From: G963662605 sp963662605
GTDB taxonomy: Bacteria > Bacteroidota > Ignavibacteria > Ignavibacteriales > Ignavibacteriaceae
Assembly (NCBI GenBank): GCA_963662605.1
Contig: OY759785.1
Span: 1,426,001 to 1,490,000, forward strand
Direction: 5' to 3'
DNA length: 64,000 bases
Shown: positions 42,388-52,036 of the stretch, in pieces
Layout: each line of letters begins with the position of its first letter
How positions within the stretch are numbered: the stretch's first letter is position 1
Notes under the pieces: model-generated
Database searches by the model: none
What the model saw: the letters and a program-made list of their open reading frames with translations, nothing else
What the model was told of the DNA's origin: nothing
Position numbers and translations under genes: made by a program

Positions 42388-42995
42388 AAACTGTTGCAGT
42401 TTGTCGGCAAAACTCTTTGAATCTTCATTTATCCTATACGGGTGATTCAGGAATTTGAAGGTTCTTCTAACTTCGTATAAAGCATTTATCATGAGCACCG
42501 AAAAACACTATTATGCACTTTTAGGGTGGTACGCATCATTCAAGAAGAAATAGCCATCGTTACTCAAAAGATTGAATAGCTAAATTCTTTAAGTCGAAAT
42601 ACGCCCCCCTGATGTAATAAAATGAATGTATTAAGCACTCCGCTGAAAATTAGCCCACTATCCTTAGTTATCTATATATAACATATCAAGGCAACGATAC
42701 TCTCGTAAGTACTAAAATCTAGAAGCGTGTCTCGTTGTGAGATTGTGTATACTTATGAAACAGTTTTATAAATGAAGTTACGCTGTGTTTATTCATTTAT
42801 CGACATTATGTTGCGAATATTGATTTTTGGATGCACTGAAAAAATTCACGCTAATTCTCCGATATTCTTTTGTGTCTGTAACTTACATGACAACAACATG
42901 TTACTGACTTTTAAATTTTCCCCCCGCATCAAGCTATACTCATTAATTGTTACATCGCAATTGATGATGATCGTCCATGAAAAGAACTTACATGA
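42388..42995. other. Long intergenic region upstream of the giant surface-protein gene
   Basis: No convincing gene lies in this stretch; an open frame at 42772-43038 would run into the proposed promoter and has no family resemblance. A diffuse inverted repeat near 42878-42905 (GTAACTTACATG with CATGTTAC) lies about 120-145 bases before the predicted transcription start, a position typical for an enhancer-binding activator. The rest is AT-rich with no recognised structure. No RNA gene was found. Confidence 0.45.
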
Positions 42996-43012
42996 TTGGC
43001 ATATTTATTGCT
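42996..43012 (+). promoter_or_regulatory. Sigma-54-type -24/-12 promoter of the giant surface protein
   Basis: TTGGCATATTTATTGCT has GG at 42998-42999 and GC at 43010-43011, exactly 10 bases apart. It agrees with the consensus YTGGCACRNNNNTTGCW in both half-sites except CA-T for CAC. Transcription would begin near 43023, leaving about 28 bases of leader with GGAGG at 43041-43045 before the GTG start. The -24 GG lies 53 bases before the start codon, the same as for the thioester protein gene. Confidence 0.6.
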
Positions 43013-43050
43013 ATTGTACACTGATTATTATGCAATAAATGGAGGTATAA

Positions 43051-46000
43051 GTGCCATCTAACAAAAAGTTCCGCACAAGTATTTTTTCGGTTTTCATGAT
43101 TTTGCTATCATGTTATGCCACTGCTTTTGGCAGCAGTGATCCGAATGCTTTACTGAAAAAATGGAATGCGGTTATTACAAACAATTTCACCAGTGTTTCG
43201 GAAATCGAAGGAAGAACGTTCGTTGCAGGAAACTACAACGCTTCAAGTTCCCATCAGTATGGGTTCAAATTAACAAGCAATTCTTCTGATGACATTGTTT
43301 TTGCCGTGGGCGGCTCTGTTAATTCAACAGATGTCGCGGGCATTAAGGTTTTTTACGGAAGTGCAGCAGTAAGTTCTGCAGTAAGTACTCCGACTGTCTT
43401 TCAATTCATGAATGGTGGCACCCTCTCGGCATCAAGTGCCTGGCCTGCAGCCAACTCTCCAGTCCAGGATATTATCAATGCGGCTAATTACTGGAAAACA
43501 CTTACTCCAAACGGAACGGTTGAGCTTCCGGGTTCACAGCCGGCCCCTCTCAAGTTTGTTTGTCCCGCAGGACAAAAACTTGCAGTTTTTTATGTTACCG
43601 ATACTCAGAGTTTAGAAAATGCGAATGCGCAGCAAATTGAACTCACTCCGGCTGACTCCACGCAGACTATCATAATTAATGTTAACTCAATAGACGGAAA
43701 TGTCAATTGGGCGAGCAGTAATTTGGTCGGTAATTTTGACAATGAATACTGGCGTAGTCGAATTATCTGGAATATTTATACAACGGCGAATAGTGGAGCT
43801 ATGGGGACAATCACTTGCGGTCCCAATATGAAAGGTTCATTAATTTCACCGACTGCTACATTAATAGGAAATTCAAATTTTGATGGAAACGTTGTTTGCA
43901 AGAATTTACAAATTAACAGCGAAATCCACCTTGCCTCTTCAACAGGTTGGAACGGAAACGCTCCTTCACCTGTACAAAACAACGCATCTATAGGCGATAA
44001 GGTATGGATAGATGCAGATCATGACGGCATTCAGGATGCAAGCGAAGTCGGCATCTCTAACGTTACTGTAAAATTATACGATGCAACTAACGCTTTGGTT
44101 GGAACAACTACTACGGATGCAAGCGGCATATATGGTTTTAGCGGTTTGGCTGCAGGAACTTACACGGTTCAGTTTGTTGCCCCATCGGGATATACGATTT
44201 CTCCTAAAAATCAGGGTACAGACGATAATAAAGACTCAGACATTGATCCTTCTACGGGAAAAACAGCTTCTGTTACTTTAACGGCAGGACAAAGCGACCT
44301 AACTGTTGATGCCGGCATGTATGTAACACCAGCATCACTTGGTGACAAGGTTTGGATAGATACAAATAAAGACGGTATTCAGGATGCAAGCGAAGTTGGT
44401 TTGGCTAACGTTACCGTAAAACTCTATGATGCTTCAAGCACATTGGTTGGAACAACAACAACCGATGCAAGCGGCATTTATGGATTCAGCAATTTAGCTC
44501 CCGGAACTTATACGGTACAGTTTGTAGCACCTACGGGTTACACAATCTCACCTAAAGATCAGGGAACTGACGATAGCAAAGATTCAGATGTTGATGCTTC
44601 AACAGGCAAAACAGGAAGTTATACCCTCGTTGCCGGTGATAATAATCTCACTATTGATGCCGGTATGTATGTAACCCCAGCGTCACTTGGTGACAAAGTT
44701 TGGTTAGACACAAATAAAGACGGTATTCAGGATGCAAGCGAAGTAGGCTTGGCCAACGTTACCGTAAAACTTTTTGATGCTTCAAGCACTTTAGTTGGAA
44801 CAACCACCACTAATGCGAGCGGCATTTACGGATTCAGCAATTTAGCTCCCGGAACTTATACGGTACAGTTTGTAGCACCTACGGGTTACACAATCTCACC
44901 TAAAGATCAGGGAACTGACGATAGCAAAGATTCAGATGTTGATGCTTCAACAGGCAAAACAGGAAGTTATACCCTCGTTGCCGGTGATAATAATCTCACT
45001 ATTGATGCCGGAATGTATGTAACCCCAGCATCACTTGGTGACAAAGTTTGGTTAGACACAAATAAAGACGGTATTCAGGATGCAAGCGAAGTTGGCTTGG
45101 CTAACGTTACCGTAAAACTTTATGATGCGTCAAGCACTTTAGTTGGGACAACAACAACCAACGCGAGTGGTATCTACGGATTTAGTAATTTAGCCCCCGG
45201 AACTTATACGGTACAGTTTGTAGAGCCTTCAGGGTATACAATCTCTCCTAAAGATTCCGGAACAGATGACAGTAAAGATTCAGACGCTGATGCTTCAACA
45301 GGCAAAACAGCATCTGTTACTTTATCAGCTGGTGATAACAACTTAACACTTGATGCAGGCATGTATGTAACACCAGCATCACTTGGCGACAAAGTCTGGT
45401 TAGACGTAAATAAAGACGGTGTTCAGGATGCAAGCGAAGTTGGTTTGGCCAACGTTACCGTAAAACTCTACGATGCTACAAGCACATTGGTTGGAACAAC
45501 CACCACTAACGCGAGCGGCATTTACGGATTCAGCAATTTAGCTCCCGGAACTTATACGGTACAGTTTGTAGCACCTACGGGTTACACAATCTCACCTAAA
45601 GATCAGGGAACTGACGATAGCAAAGATTCAGATGTTGATGCTTCAACAGGCAAAACAGGAAGTTATACCCTCGTTGCCGGTGATAATAATCTCACTATTG
45701 ATGCCGGAATGTATGTAACCCCAGCATCACTTGGCGACAAGGTTTGGTTGGATGTTAATAAAGACGGTATTCAGGATGCAAGCGAAGTTGGCTTGGCTAA
45801 CGTTACCGTAAAACTTTATGATGCGTCAAGCACATTGGTTGGAACAACCACCACCAACGCGAGTGGTATCTACGGATTTAGTAATTTAGCCCCCGGAACT
45901 TATACGGTACAGTTTGTAGCTCCATCAGGGTATACAATCTCTCCTAAAGATTCCGGAACAGATGACAGTAAAGATTCAGACGCTGACGCTTCAACAGGCA

Positions 46001-49000
46001 AAACAGCTTCTGTTACTTTAGCTGCCGGAGATAATAATCTCACACTTGATGCTGGTATGTATGTAACACCAGCTTCACTTGGCGACAAAGTCTGGTTAGA
46101 CGTAAATAAAGACGGTATCCAGGATGCAAGCGAAGTTGGCTTGGCTAATATTACCGTAAAACTCTATGATGCTTCAAGCACTTTAGTTGGAACAACAACA
46201 ACTAACGCAAGCGGTATTTATGGCTTCACTAATTTAACTCCCGGAACATATTCAGTTCAGTTTGTAGCTCCATCAGGGTATACAATCTCTCCTAAAGATG
46301 CCGGAACAGATGACAGTAAAGATTCAGACGCTGACGCTTCAACAGGCAAAACAGCTTCTGTTACTTTAGCTGCCGGAGATAATAATCTCACACTTGATGC
46401 TGGTATGTATGTAACACCAGCATCACTTGGCGACAAGGTTTGGTTGGATGTTAATAAAGACGGTATTCAGGATGCAAGCGAAGTAGGCTTGGCCAACGTT
46501 ACCGTAAAACTTTTTGATGCTTCAAGCACTTTAGTTGGAACAACCACCACTAATGCGAGCGGCATTTACGGATTCAGCAATTTAGCTCCCGGAACTTATA
46601 CGGTACAGTTTGTAGCACCTACGGGTTACACAATCTCACCGAAAGACCAGGGAACAGACGACAGTAAAGATTCTGATATTGATTCTTCAACAGGAAAAAC
46701 AGCATCTGTTACTTTATCAGCTGGTGATAACAACTTAACAGTTGACGCTGGTATGTTTGTAACACCTATCGTTCCTGCTTCACTTGGTGACAAAGTATGG
46801 TTGGATGCAAACCATGACGGTATTCAGGATGCTGGCGAAGCTGGTTTAGCAAACGTTACCGTTAAGCTTTATGATGCTGCCAACACACTGGTCGGGACAA
46901 CAACAACCAACGCAAGCGGTATTTATGGCTTCACTAATTTAACTCCCGGAACTTATTCAGTTCAGTTTGTATCACCTTCAGGTTATACAATTTCACCGAA
47001 AGATCAGGGTACGGATGATAGTAAAGACTCTGATGTAGACCCAATCACTGAAAAGACAGGAAGTTATACACTCGTTGCCGGTGAAAATAATTTAACAATT
47101 GATGCCGGCATGTATTCAACATCTGTCTCGCCAGCCTCGATAGGTGATAAAGTCTGGTTAGACGCTAACCATGACGGAATTCAAAATAACGCTGAAGTCG
47201 GGATGTCAAACATAACTGTAAAACTGTACACATGCAGTGACAGTCTTGTAGCAACGACTTCAACTAACTCATTAGGAAATTATCAATTTACCAATATTCC
47301 GGCAGGAAGCTATTATGTTAAATATGTGCTCCCGTTCGGATATGTCTTTACTTCAAAAGATCAGGGAACATTAGACAGTCTTGATTCGGATGCCGATGCG
47401 GTTACCGGAAAAACAACCTGTTATACTCTTGCTTCAGGTGAAGTAAACAACACGTTAGATGCCGGAATGTACATTAACTTTGTAACAATCGGCGATAAAG
47501 TATGGAACGATACAAACCATAACGGTGTTCAGGACAACGGCGAAACCGGAGTTGCTGACGTTACGGTTAAACTGTACAGTTGCAGTGACTCACTTATAAG
47601 TGCAACAGTTACGGATGCAAACGGTAATTATTCATTCTGCTGCAGCATGGGCGCAGGTAATTACTATGTACAGTATGTACTCCCGACAGGATATGCATTC
47701 TCAACTCCTTATCAGGGAACAGATACAACGAAAGACTCTAACGCGGATGCAACTACAGGAAAAACAACCTGCACGTATATCGCGGGCGGCCAGACGAACA
47801 ACACTTTAGACGCGGGTATGTATCAATTACCGGTAAATATCGGTGATAAAGTATGGAACGACGCAAATCACGACGGTATTCAGGATGCAGGCGAAGCCGG
47901 CATACCGAACGTAACTGTCTCATTGTATAATTGCAGTGGAACTTTAGCTGCAACCACAGTAACTGATGCGAACGGAAACTATCACTTTAATAACATGCCT
48001 GCAGGCAGTTATTATATCCAGATAGCCGCAATATCAGGCTACGCGTTCTCACCGAAAGCTCAGGGTTCAGATGCAAACGTTGATTCAGATGTTGATGCAA
48101 CTACCGGAAAATCCGATTGTAAGGTATTTGCAGCCGGTACCACCGACAACTCTATTGATGCTGGTCTATATGTTGCCCCTATCTTACCTGCCTCACTTGG
48201 TGATAAGGTCTGGTTGGATTCAAATAAAGACGGTATTCAGGATGCAGGCGAAGTAGGCTTAGCAAACGTTACTGTTAAACTTTTTGATGCTGTAAATACA
48301 TTAGTTGGAACAACAACAACTGATGTAAGCGGTATTTATGGCTTCACTAACTTAACTCCCGGAACTTATACGGTTCAATTCGTATCACCTTCGGGTTATA
48401 CAATCTCACCGAAAGATCAGGGAACTGACGACAGTAAAGACTCTGATGTTGAGCCTGCTACGGGGAAAACAGGAAGTTATACTCTTACTTCAGGTATGAA
48501 CAACATTACGGTTGATGCCGGAATGTATGTAACTCCTGCCGCCATGGCCTCAATCGGCGATAAAGTCTGGTTAGATACTAACCATGACGGAATTCAAAAT
48601 AACGGTGAAGTCGGGATGTCAAACATAACTGTAAAACTGTACACATGCAGTGACAGTCTTGTAGCAACGACTTCAACTAACTCATTAGGAAATTATCAAT
48701 TTACCAATATCCCCGCGGGAAGTTATTATGTAAAATATGTACTTCCGTTCGGATATGTCTTTACTTCAAAAGATCAGGGAACATTAGACAGTCTTGATTC
48801 GGATGCCGACGTGCTTACCGGAAAAACAACCTGTTATACTCTTGCTTCAGGTGAAGTAAACAATACGTTAGATGCCGGAATGTACATTAACTTTGTAACA
48901 ATCGGCGATAAAGTATGGAACGATACAAACCATAACGGTGTTCAGGACAACGGCGAAACCGGAGTTGCTGACGTTACGGTTAAACTGTACAGTTGCAGTG

Positions 49001-51951
49001 ACTCACTTATAAGTGCAACAGTTACGGATGCAAACGGTAATTATTCATTCTGCTGCAGCATGGGCGCAGGTAATTACTATGTACAGTATGTACTCCCGAC
49101 AGGATATGCATTCTCAACTCCTTATCAGGGAACAGATACAACGAAAGACTCTAACGCGGATGCAACTACAGGAAAAACAACCTGCACGTATATCGCGGGC
49201 GGCCAGACGAACAACACTTTAGACGCGGGTATGTATCAATTACCGGTAAATATCGGTGACAAAGTATGGAACGACGCAAATCACGACGGTATTCAGGATG
49301 CAGGCGAAGCCGGCATACCGAACGTAACTGTCTCATTGTATAATTGCAGTGGAACTTTAGCTGCAACCACAGTAACTGATGCGAACGGAAACTATCACTT
49401 TAATAACATGCCTGCAGGCAGCTATTATATTCAAATAGCCGCTATGTCAGGTTACGCGTTCTCACCGAAAGCTCAGGGTTCAGACGCAAACGTTGATTCA
49501 GATATTGACGCAACAACCGGAAAATCCGATTGTAAGATATTTGCTGCCGGTGTTACCGACAACTCTGTTGATGCTGGCATGTATTATGGAGCAAGCGATC
49601 TTAAAGTAGAAAAAACAGTAAGTGACTCCGTATTATCATGCGGTAAAAACCTTACTTATACAATCAAGTTAACAAATAACGGACCTTTAAATGCAGGCAG
49701 CATCGTTGTGGCTGACATTTTACCAGCAGGTTTGATGTTTGTTTCAGCGAGCGCTACCCAGGGTAATTACGATGCCTCTACCGGAAAGTGGACTGTTGGA
49801 AGTTTATCTAACGGTGCTTCTGTTAGCTTATATATTCAGGCACAGGTAGATTGTACAGCGATGAATAATGCAAATGTCAATCTTGGTCCTGCTAAAGATT
49901 TCAATGTCTTCGTCATTGAAGATATTACACAACCTTCAGCAGATACACAAGGAAAATTGGCAGTTGGTAGAAATGCAGTTTTAGGCGGCTATAGTGTCGG
50001 TGACCAATTACCGGCTTCCAATGGAGCGGTAGACGTACTGGTGGTCGGCAACAACTTAACCTATACCAGTGGCGCAGTATATGGCGGTAATGTTGTATAT
50101 GGCGGCACCTCAAATCTGCCAAAATCTTCAGTAAGTGTAATTAATGGTTCTGTTCGCAAAGATTCAGTGATTGACTTTACTGCTGCAAAGGCATATCTGC
50201 AAAACCTCAGCACCCAGCTTAGCGGCTATGCTGTTAACGGTACTACTACGTTTGAGTGGGGTACAGTTAAGATGACATGTAACAGTCCTTATCTGAATGT
50301 GTTCAATGTTAACGGCAGCGATCTTAACAGTGCCAATACGGTTCAGATAGATGTGCCGAACGGTTCAGCAGTTCTTGTTAATATAACAGGAACCAGTATT
50401 AACTGGCATGGCGGACTCTCTGTTAACGGTACAGTCATGAATAATGTTCTCTATAATTTCCCTCAGGCAACAAGCCTTGGAATATCAGGTATCAATGTCA
50501 CCGGATCAGTTCTTGCACCATTTGCAAGTTTGAATTTCCCGGCTGGTATTATAACCGGACAAACGATAGTAAAATCCATGAGCGGAAGCGGCCAGTTTAA
50601 CATAGCTCCATTCCTCGGCAATATACCGGCGAATAAGAGTATCGTGAATGTCGCTTCGATTGTTAGCTCAGATGTAACGGACGTAAATTGTTCAAATGAT
50701 GTTTCATATGCTTCAGCAGCCTTCCCACAGGATACAACCACTACTTCACCGGGCAGTGGCAGTACCGGAGCAGGCAGCGGCTGGCAGCAAGTTGGTAATT
50801 TACCGGCAGGCGAAACGGTTACCTGTCTCAAATCAGACCTCGTTGGCGGTATTTATGCCGGTACAATATGGGGCTATATCTACAAAACGACAGATAACGG
50901 AACCACATGGACACGCGTTAATCCGGATATGATTTCCGGTCCGGTATGGGCACTCGTTATACATCCGAATGGAAACATTCTCGCGGCAACAGTTACCGGT
51001 GTTTATAAAACAAGCGATAACTGTGCTACATGGGAAGTGACTAACTTGCAAAATATGGATGTCCGCGCATTGAGAATAGATGCTTCGGGCAACGTTTACG
51101 CGGGAACATGGAATAATGGTGTGTTTGTATCTAACAATTGCGGTGTTACTTTTACAGCATCGAACAATGGCTTAGGCACTCACAATGTTATCACCTCGTT
51201 GACAGTTACTCCTAATCAGAATGTATTTGTCGGAACGTTCGACGGCGGCGTTGCAAAATCGGTAGATAACGGAAATAGCTGGGCATTCCTGAATGTCGGT
51301 TATAACTATATCTGGGCTCTGGCTTCTAACTCGAATGGCGATCTGTTCGCGGGCACCTATGGTGACGGAATCTATCGTTCGACCGATAACGGTTCCAATT
51401 GGGTTAAAGTACCGTTCCCTGCAACTTACGCTTATGAACTCGTCATTGATGCCAGTGACAATATCTTTGCCTCATCTTATAGCGGTGGTGTGTACGTGTC
51501 TACCAATAACGGCAGCACATGGACAAACATCGGAATGGGCGGCATGTCACTCAGTTCAATGATGATCATACCGAATGGTAAAGCGATGTATACCGGAACT
51601 GCTACAGGACGAATCTTTATGAAGAAATCAAATCTTACGGCAGTCAGCAGTACGGCAAATAGCAAACCGACGGAATTCAGTTTGAACCAAAACTATCCGA
51701 ATCCGTTCAACCCGTCAACGGTTATTAGTTATGCAGTTCCTTACGAGTCAAAAATAATACTCAAGGTTTATAACATAACCGGTCAGGAAGTGTTTGAGCT
51801 GGTAAACGGAACAATGGCAAGCGGCAATTATCAGGTATCCATGAATGCCTCGAATTTACCGAGCGGCATGTATATCTACAGAATGAATGCGGTTTCTTCA
51901 GACGGCAAACATCAATTCAGCACAACAAAAAAGATGATGCTGATTAAGTAA
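43051..51951 (+). CDS. Giant T9SS-secreted surface protein with 16 SdrD B-like repeats
   Basis: A 2966-residue secreted protein starting at GTG with GGAGG five bases before it. Order: signal peptide (about 1-26); a choice-of-anchor-A-like domain (about 33-305); sixteen SdrD B-like domains (about 312-2180), each with the calcium-loop pattern DxNxDGxQDxxE; a DUF11 domain (about 2183-2275); a second choice-of-anchor-A domain (about 2280-2530, GYSVGDQLP); a Ser/Thr/Gly linker; a BNR/sortilin-like propeller (about 2570-2865, with repeated STDNGSNW-type motifs); and a T9SS type A sorting domain (about 2876-2966, NQNYPNPFNPSTVISY). It is probably anchored at the cell surface or released, and acts in adhesion or matrix binding; the ligand is unknown. 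It is monocistronic, with a sigma-54-like promoter and a strong terminator. Confidence 0.88.
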   Translation: MPSNKKFRTSIFSVFMILLSCYATAFGSSDPNALLKKWNAVITNNFTSVSEIEGRTFVAGNYNASSSHQYGFKLTSNSSDDIVFAVGGSVNSTDVAGIKVFYGSAAVSSAVSTPTVFQFMNGGTLSASSAWPAANSPVQDIINAANYWKTLTPNGTVELPGSQPAPLKFVCPAGQKLAVFYVTDTQSLENANAQQIELTPADSTQTIIINVNSIDGNVNWASSNLVGNFDNEYWRSRIIWNIYTTANSGAMGTITCGPNMKGSLISPTATLIGNSNFDGNVVCKNLQINSEIHLASSTGWNGNAPSPVQNNASIGDKVWIDADHDGIQDASEVGISNVTVKLYDATNALVGTTTTDASGIYGFSGLAAGTYTVQFVAPSGYTISPKNQGTDDNKDSDIDPSTGKTASVTLTAGQSDLTVDAGMYVTPASLGDKVWIDTNKDGIQDASEVGLANVTVKLYDASSTLVGTTTTDASGIYGFSNLAPGTYTVQFVAPTGYTISPKDQGTDDSKDSDVDASTGKTGSYTLVAGDNNLTIDAGMYVTPASLGDKVWLDTNKDGIQDASEVGLANVTVKLFDASSTLVGTTTTNASGIYGFSNLAPGTYTVQFVAPTGYTISPKDQGTDDSKDSDVDASTGKTGSYTLVAGDNNLTIDAGMYVTPASLGDKVWLDTNKDGIQDASEVGLANVTVKLYDASSTLVGTTTTNASGIYGFSNLAPGTYTVQFVEPSGYTISPKDSGTDDSKDSDADASTGKTASVTLSAGDNNLTLDAGMYVTPASLGDKVWLDVNKDGVQDASEVGLANVTVKLYDATSTLVGTTTTNASGIYGFSNLAPGTYTVQFVAPTGYTISPKDQGTDDSKDSDVDASTGKTGSYTLVAGDNNLTIDAGMYVTPASLGDKVWLDVNKDGIQDASEVGLANVTVKLYDASSTLVGTTTTNASGIYGFSNLAPGTYTVQFVAPSGYTISPKDSGTDDSKDSDADASTGKTASVTLAAGDNNLTLDAGMYVTPASLGDKVWLDVNKDGIQDASEVGLANITVKLYDASSTLVGTTTTNASGIYGFTNLTPGTYSVQFVAPSGYTISPKDAGTDDSKDSDADASTGKTASVTLAAGDNNLTLDAGMYVTPASLGDKVWLDVNKDGIQDASEVGLANVTVKLFDASSTLVGTTTTNASGIYGFSNLAPGTYTVQFVAPTGYTISPKDQGTDDSKDSDIDSSTGKTASVTLSAGDNNLTVDAGMFVTPIVPASLGDKVWLDANHDGIQDAGEAGLANVTVKLYDAANTLVGTTTTNASGIYGFTNLTPGTYSVQFVSPSGYTISPKDQGTDDSKDSDVDPITEKTGSYTLVAGENNLTIDAGMYSTSVSPASIGDKVWLDANHDGIQNNAEVGMSNITVKLYTCSDSLVATTSTNSLGNYQFTNIPAGSYYVKYVLPFGYVFTSKDQGTLDSLDSDADAVTGKTTCYTLASGEVNNTLDAGMYINFVTIGDKVWNDTNHNGVQDNGETGVADVTVKLYSCSDSLISATVTDANGNYSFCCSMGAGNYYVQYVLPTGYAFSTPYQGTDTTKDSNADATTGKTTCTYIAGGQTNNTLDAGMYQLPVNIGDKVWNDANHDGIQDAGEAGIPNVTVSLYNCSGTLAATTVTDANGNYHFNNMPAGSYYIQIAAISGYAFSPKAQGSDANVDSDVDATTGKSDCKVFAAGTTDNSIDAGLYVAPILPASLGDKVWLDSNKDGIQDAGEVGLANVTVKLFDAVNTLVGTTTTDVSGIYGFTNLTPGTYTVQFVSPSGYTISPKDQGTDDSKDSDVEPATGKTGSYTLTSGMNNITVDAGMYVTPAAMASIGDKVWLDTNHDGIQNNGEVGMSNITVKLYTCSDSLVATTSTNSLGNYQFTNIPAGSYYVKYVLPFGYVFTSKDQGTLDSLDSDADVLTGKTTCYTLASGEVNNTLDAGMYINFVTIGDKVWNDTNHNGVQDNGETGVADVTVKLYSCSDSLISATVTDANGNYSFCCSMGAGNYYVQYVLPTGYAFSTPYQGTDTTKDSNADATTGKTTCTYIAGGQTNNTLDAGMYQLPVNIGDKVWNDANHDGIQDAGEAGIPNVTVSLYNCSGTLAATTVTDANGNYHFNNMPAGSYYIQIAAMSGYAFSPKAQGSDANVDSDIDATTGKSDCKIFAAGVTDNSVDAGMYYGASDLKVEKTVSDSVLSCGKNLTYTIKLTNNGPLNAGSIVVADILPAGLMFVSASATQGNYDASTGKWTVGSLSNGASVSLYIQAQVDCTAMNNANVNLGPAKDFNVFVIEDITQPSADTQGKLAVGRNAVLGGYSVGDQLPASNGAVDVLVVGNNLTYTSGAVYGGNVVYGGTSNLPKSSVSVINGSVRKDSVIDFTAAKAYLQNLSTQLSGYAVNGTTTFEWGTVKMTCNSPYLNVFNVNGSDLNSANTVQIDVPNGSAVLVNITGTSINWHGGLSVNGTVMNNVLYNFPQATSLGISGINVTGSVLAPFASLNFPAGIITGQTIVKSMSGSGQFNIAPFLGNIPANKSIVNVASIVSSDVTDVNCSNDVSYASAAFPQDTTTTSPGSGSTGAGSGWQQVGNLPAGETVTCLKSDLVGGIYAGTIWGYIYKTTDNGTTWTRVNPDMISGPVWALVIHPNGNILAATVTGVYKTSDNCATWEVTNLQNMDVRALRIDASGNVYAGTWNNGVFVSNNCGVTFTASNNGLGTHNVITSLTVTPNQNVFVGTFDGGVAKSVDNGNSWAFLNVGYNYIWALASNSNGDLFAGTYGDGIYRSTDNGSNWVKVPFPATYAYELVIDASDNIFASSYSGGVYVSTNNGSTWTNIGMGGMSLSSMMIIPNGKAMYTGTATGRIFMKKSNLTAVSSTANSKPTEFSLNQNYPNPFNPSTVISYAVPYESKIILKVYNITGQEVFELVNGTMASGNYQVSMNASNLPSGMYIYRMNAVSSDGKHQFSTTKKMMLIK
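43984..49590 (+). repeat. Coding tandem array of 16 SdrD B-like units with a 1413-bp higher-order duplication
   Basis: Units 1-8 repeat with a period of about 348 bp (116 codons), for example unit 3 at 44680 and unit 4 at 45028. Units 10-12 and 14-16 are cysteine-bearing and arranged identically after a cysteine-free unit (9 and 13). Unit 10 begins at 47134 and unit 14 at 48547, exactly 1413 bp later, and long parts of units 10-12 and 14-16 are identical in DNA. This shows a recent block duplication of four units. The array should be prone to slippage and recombination, so its length may vary between strains. Confidence 0.9.
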
Positions 51952-51974
51952 ATAAAAGCATAATTAGATATGAC

Positions 51975-52009
51975 AAGGCTCTCCAATGTACGGAGAGCCT
52001 TTTTATTTT
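51975..52009 (+). terminator. Rho-independent terminator of the giant surface-protein gene
   Basis: A 10-bp perfect stem (AAGGCTCTCC with GGAGAGCCTT) around a 7-base loop is followed by TTTTATTTT. It lies 23 bases after the stop and just before the second insertion sequence. Confidence 0.93.
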
Positions 52010-52036
52010 AAAAATATTGAGGCTTTCGCTGAGTGC

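Noticed and set aside
42772..43038. An 88-codon open frame upstream of the giant surface-protein gene.
   Set aside because: It runs through the proposed sigma-54 promoter, has no family resemblance, no good ribosome-binding site, and a composition like non-coding AT-rich DNA.
42388..43050. Possible riboswitch or small RNA in the long leader region.
   Set aside because: No conserved riboswitch core or terminator-like fold could be identified by eye, and the promoter predicted for the gene lies at the very end of the region, leaving only about 28 bases of leader.
43984..49590. Tandem repeats considered as a CRISPR array.
   Set aside because: Units are about 350 bp, in frame, and encode SdrD B-like domains; there are no short repeats with unique spacers and no cas genes.
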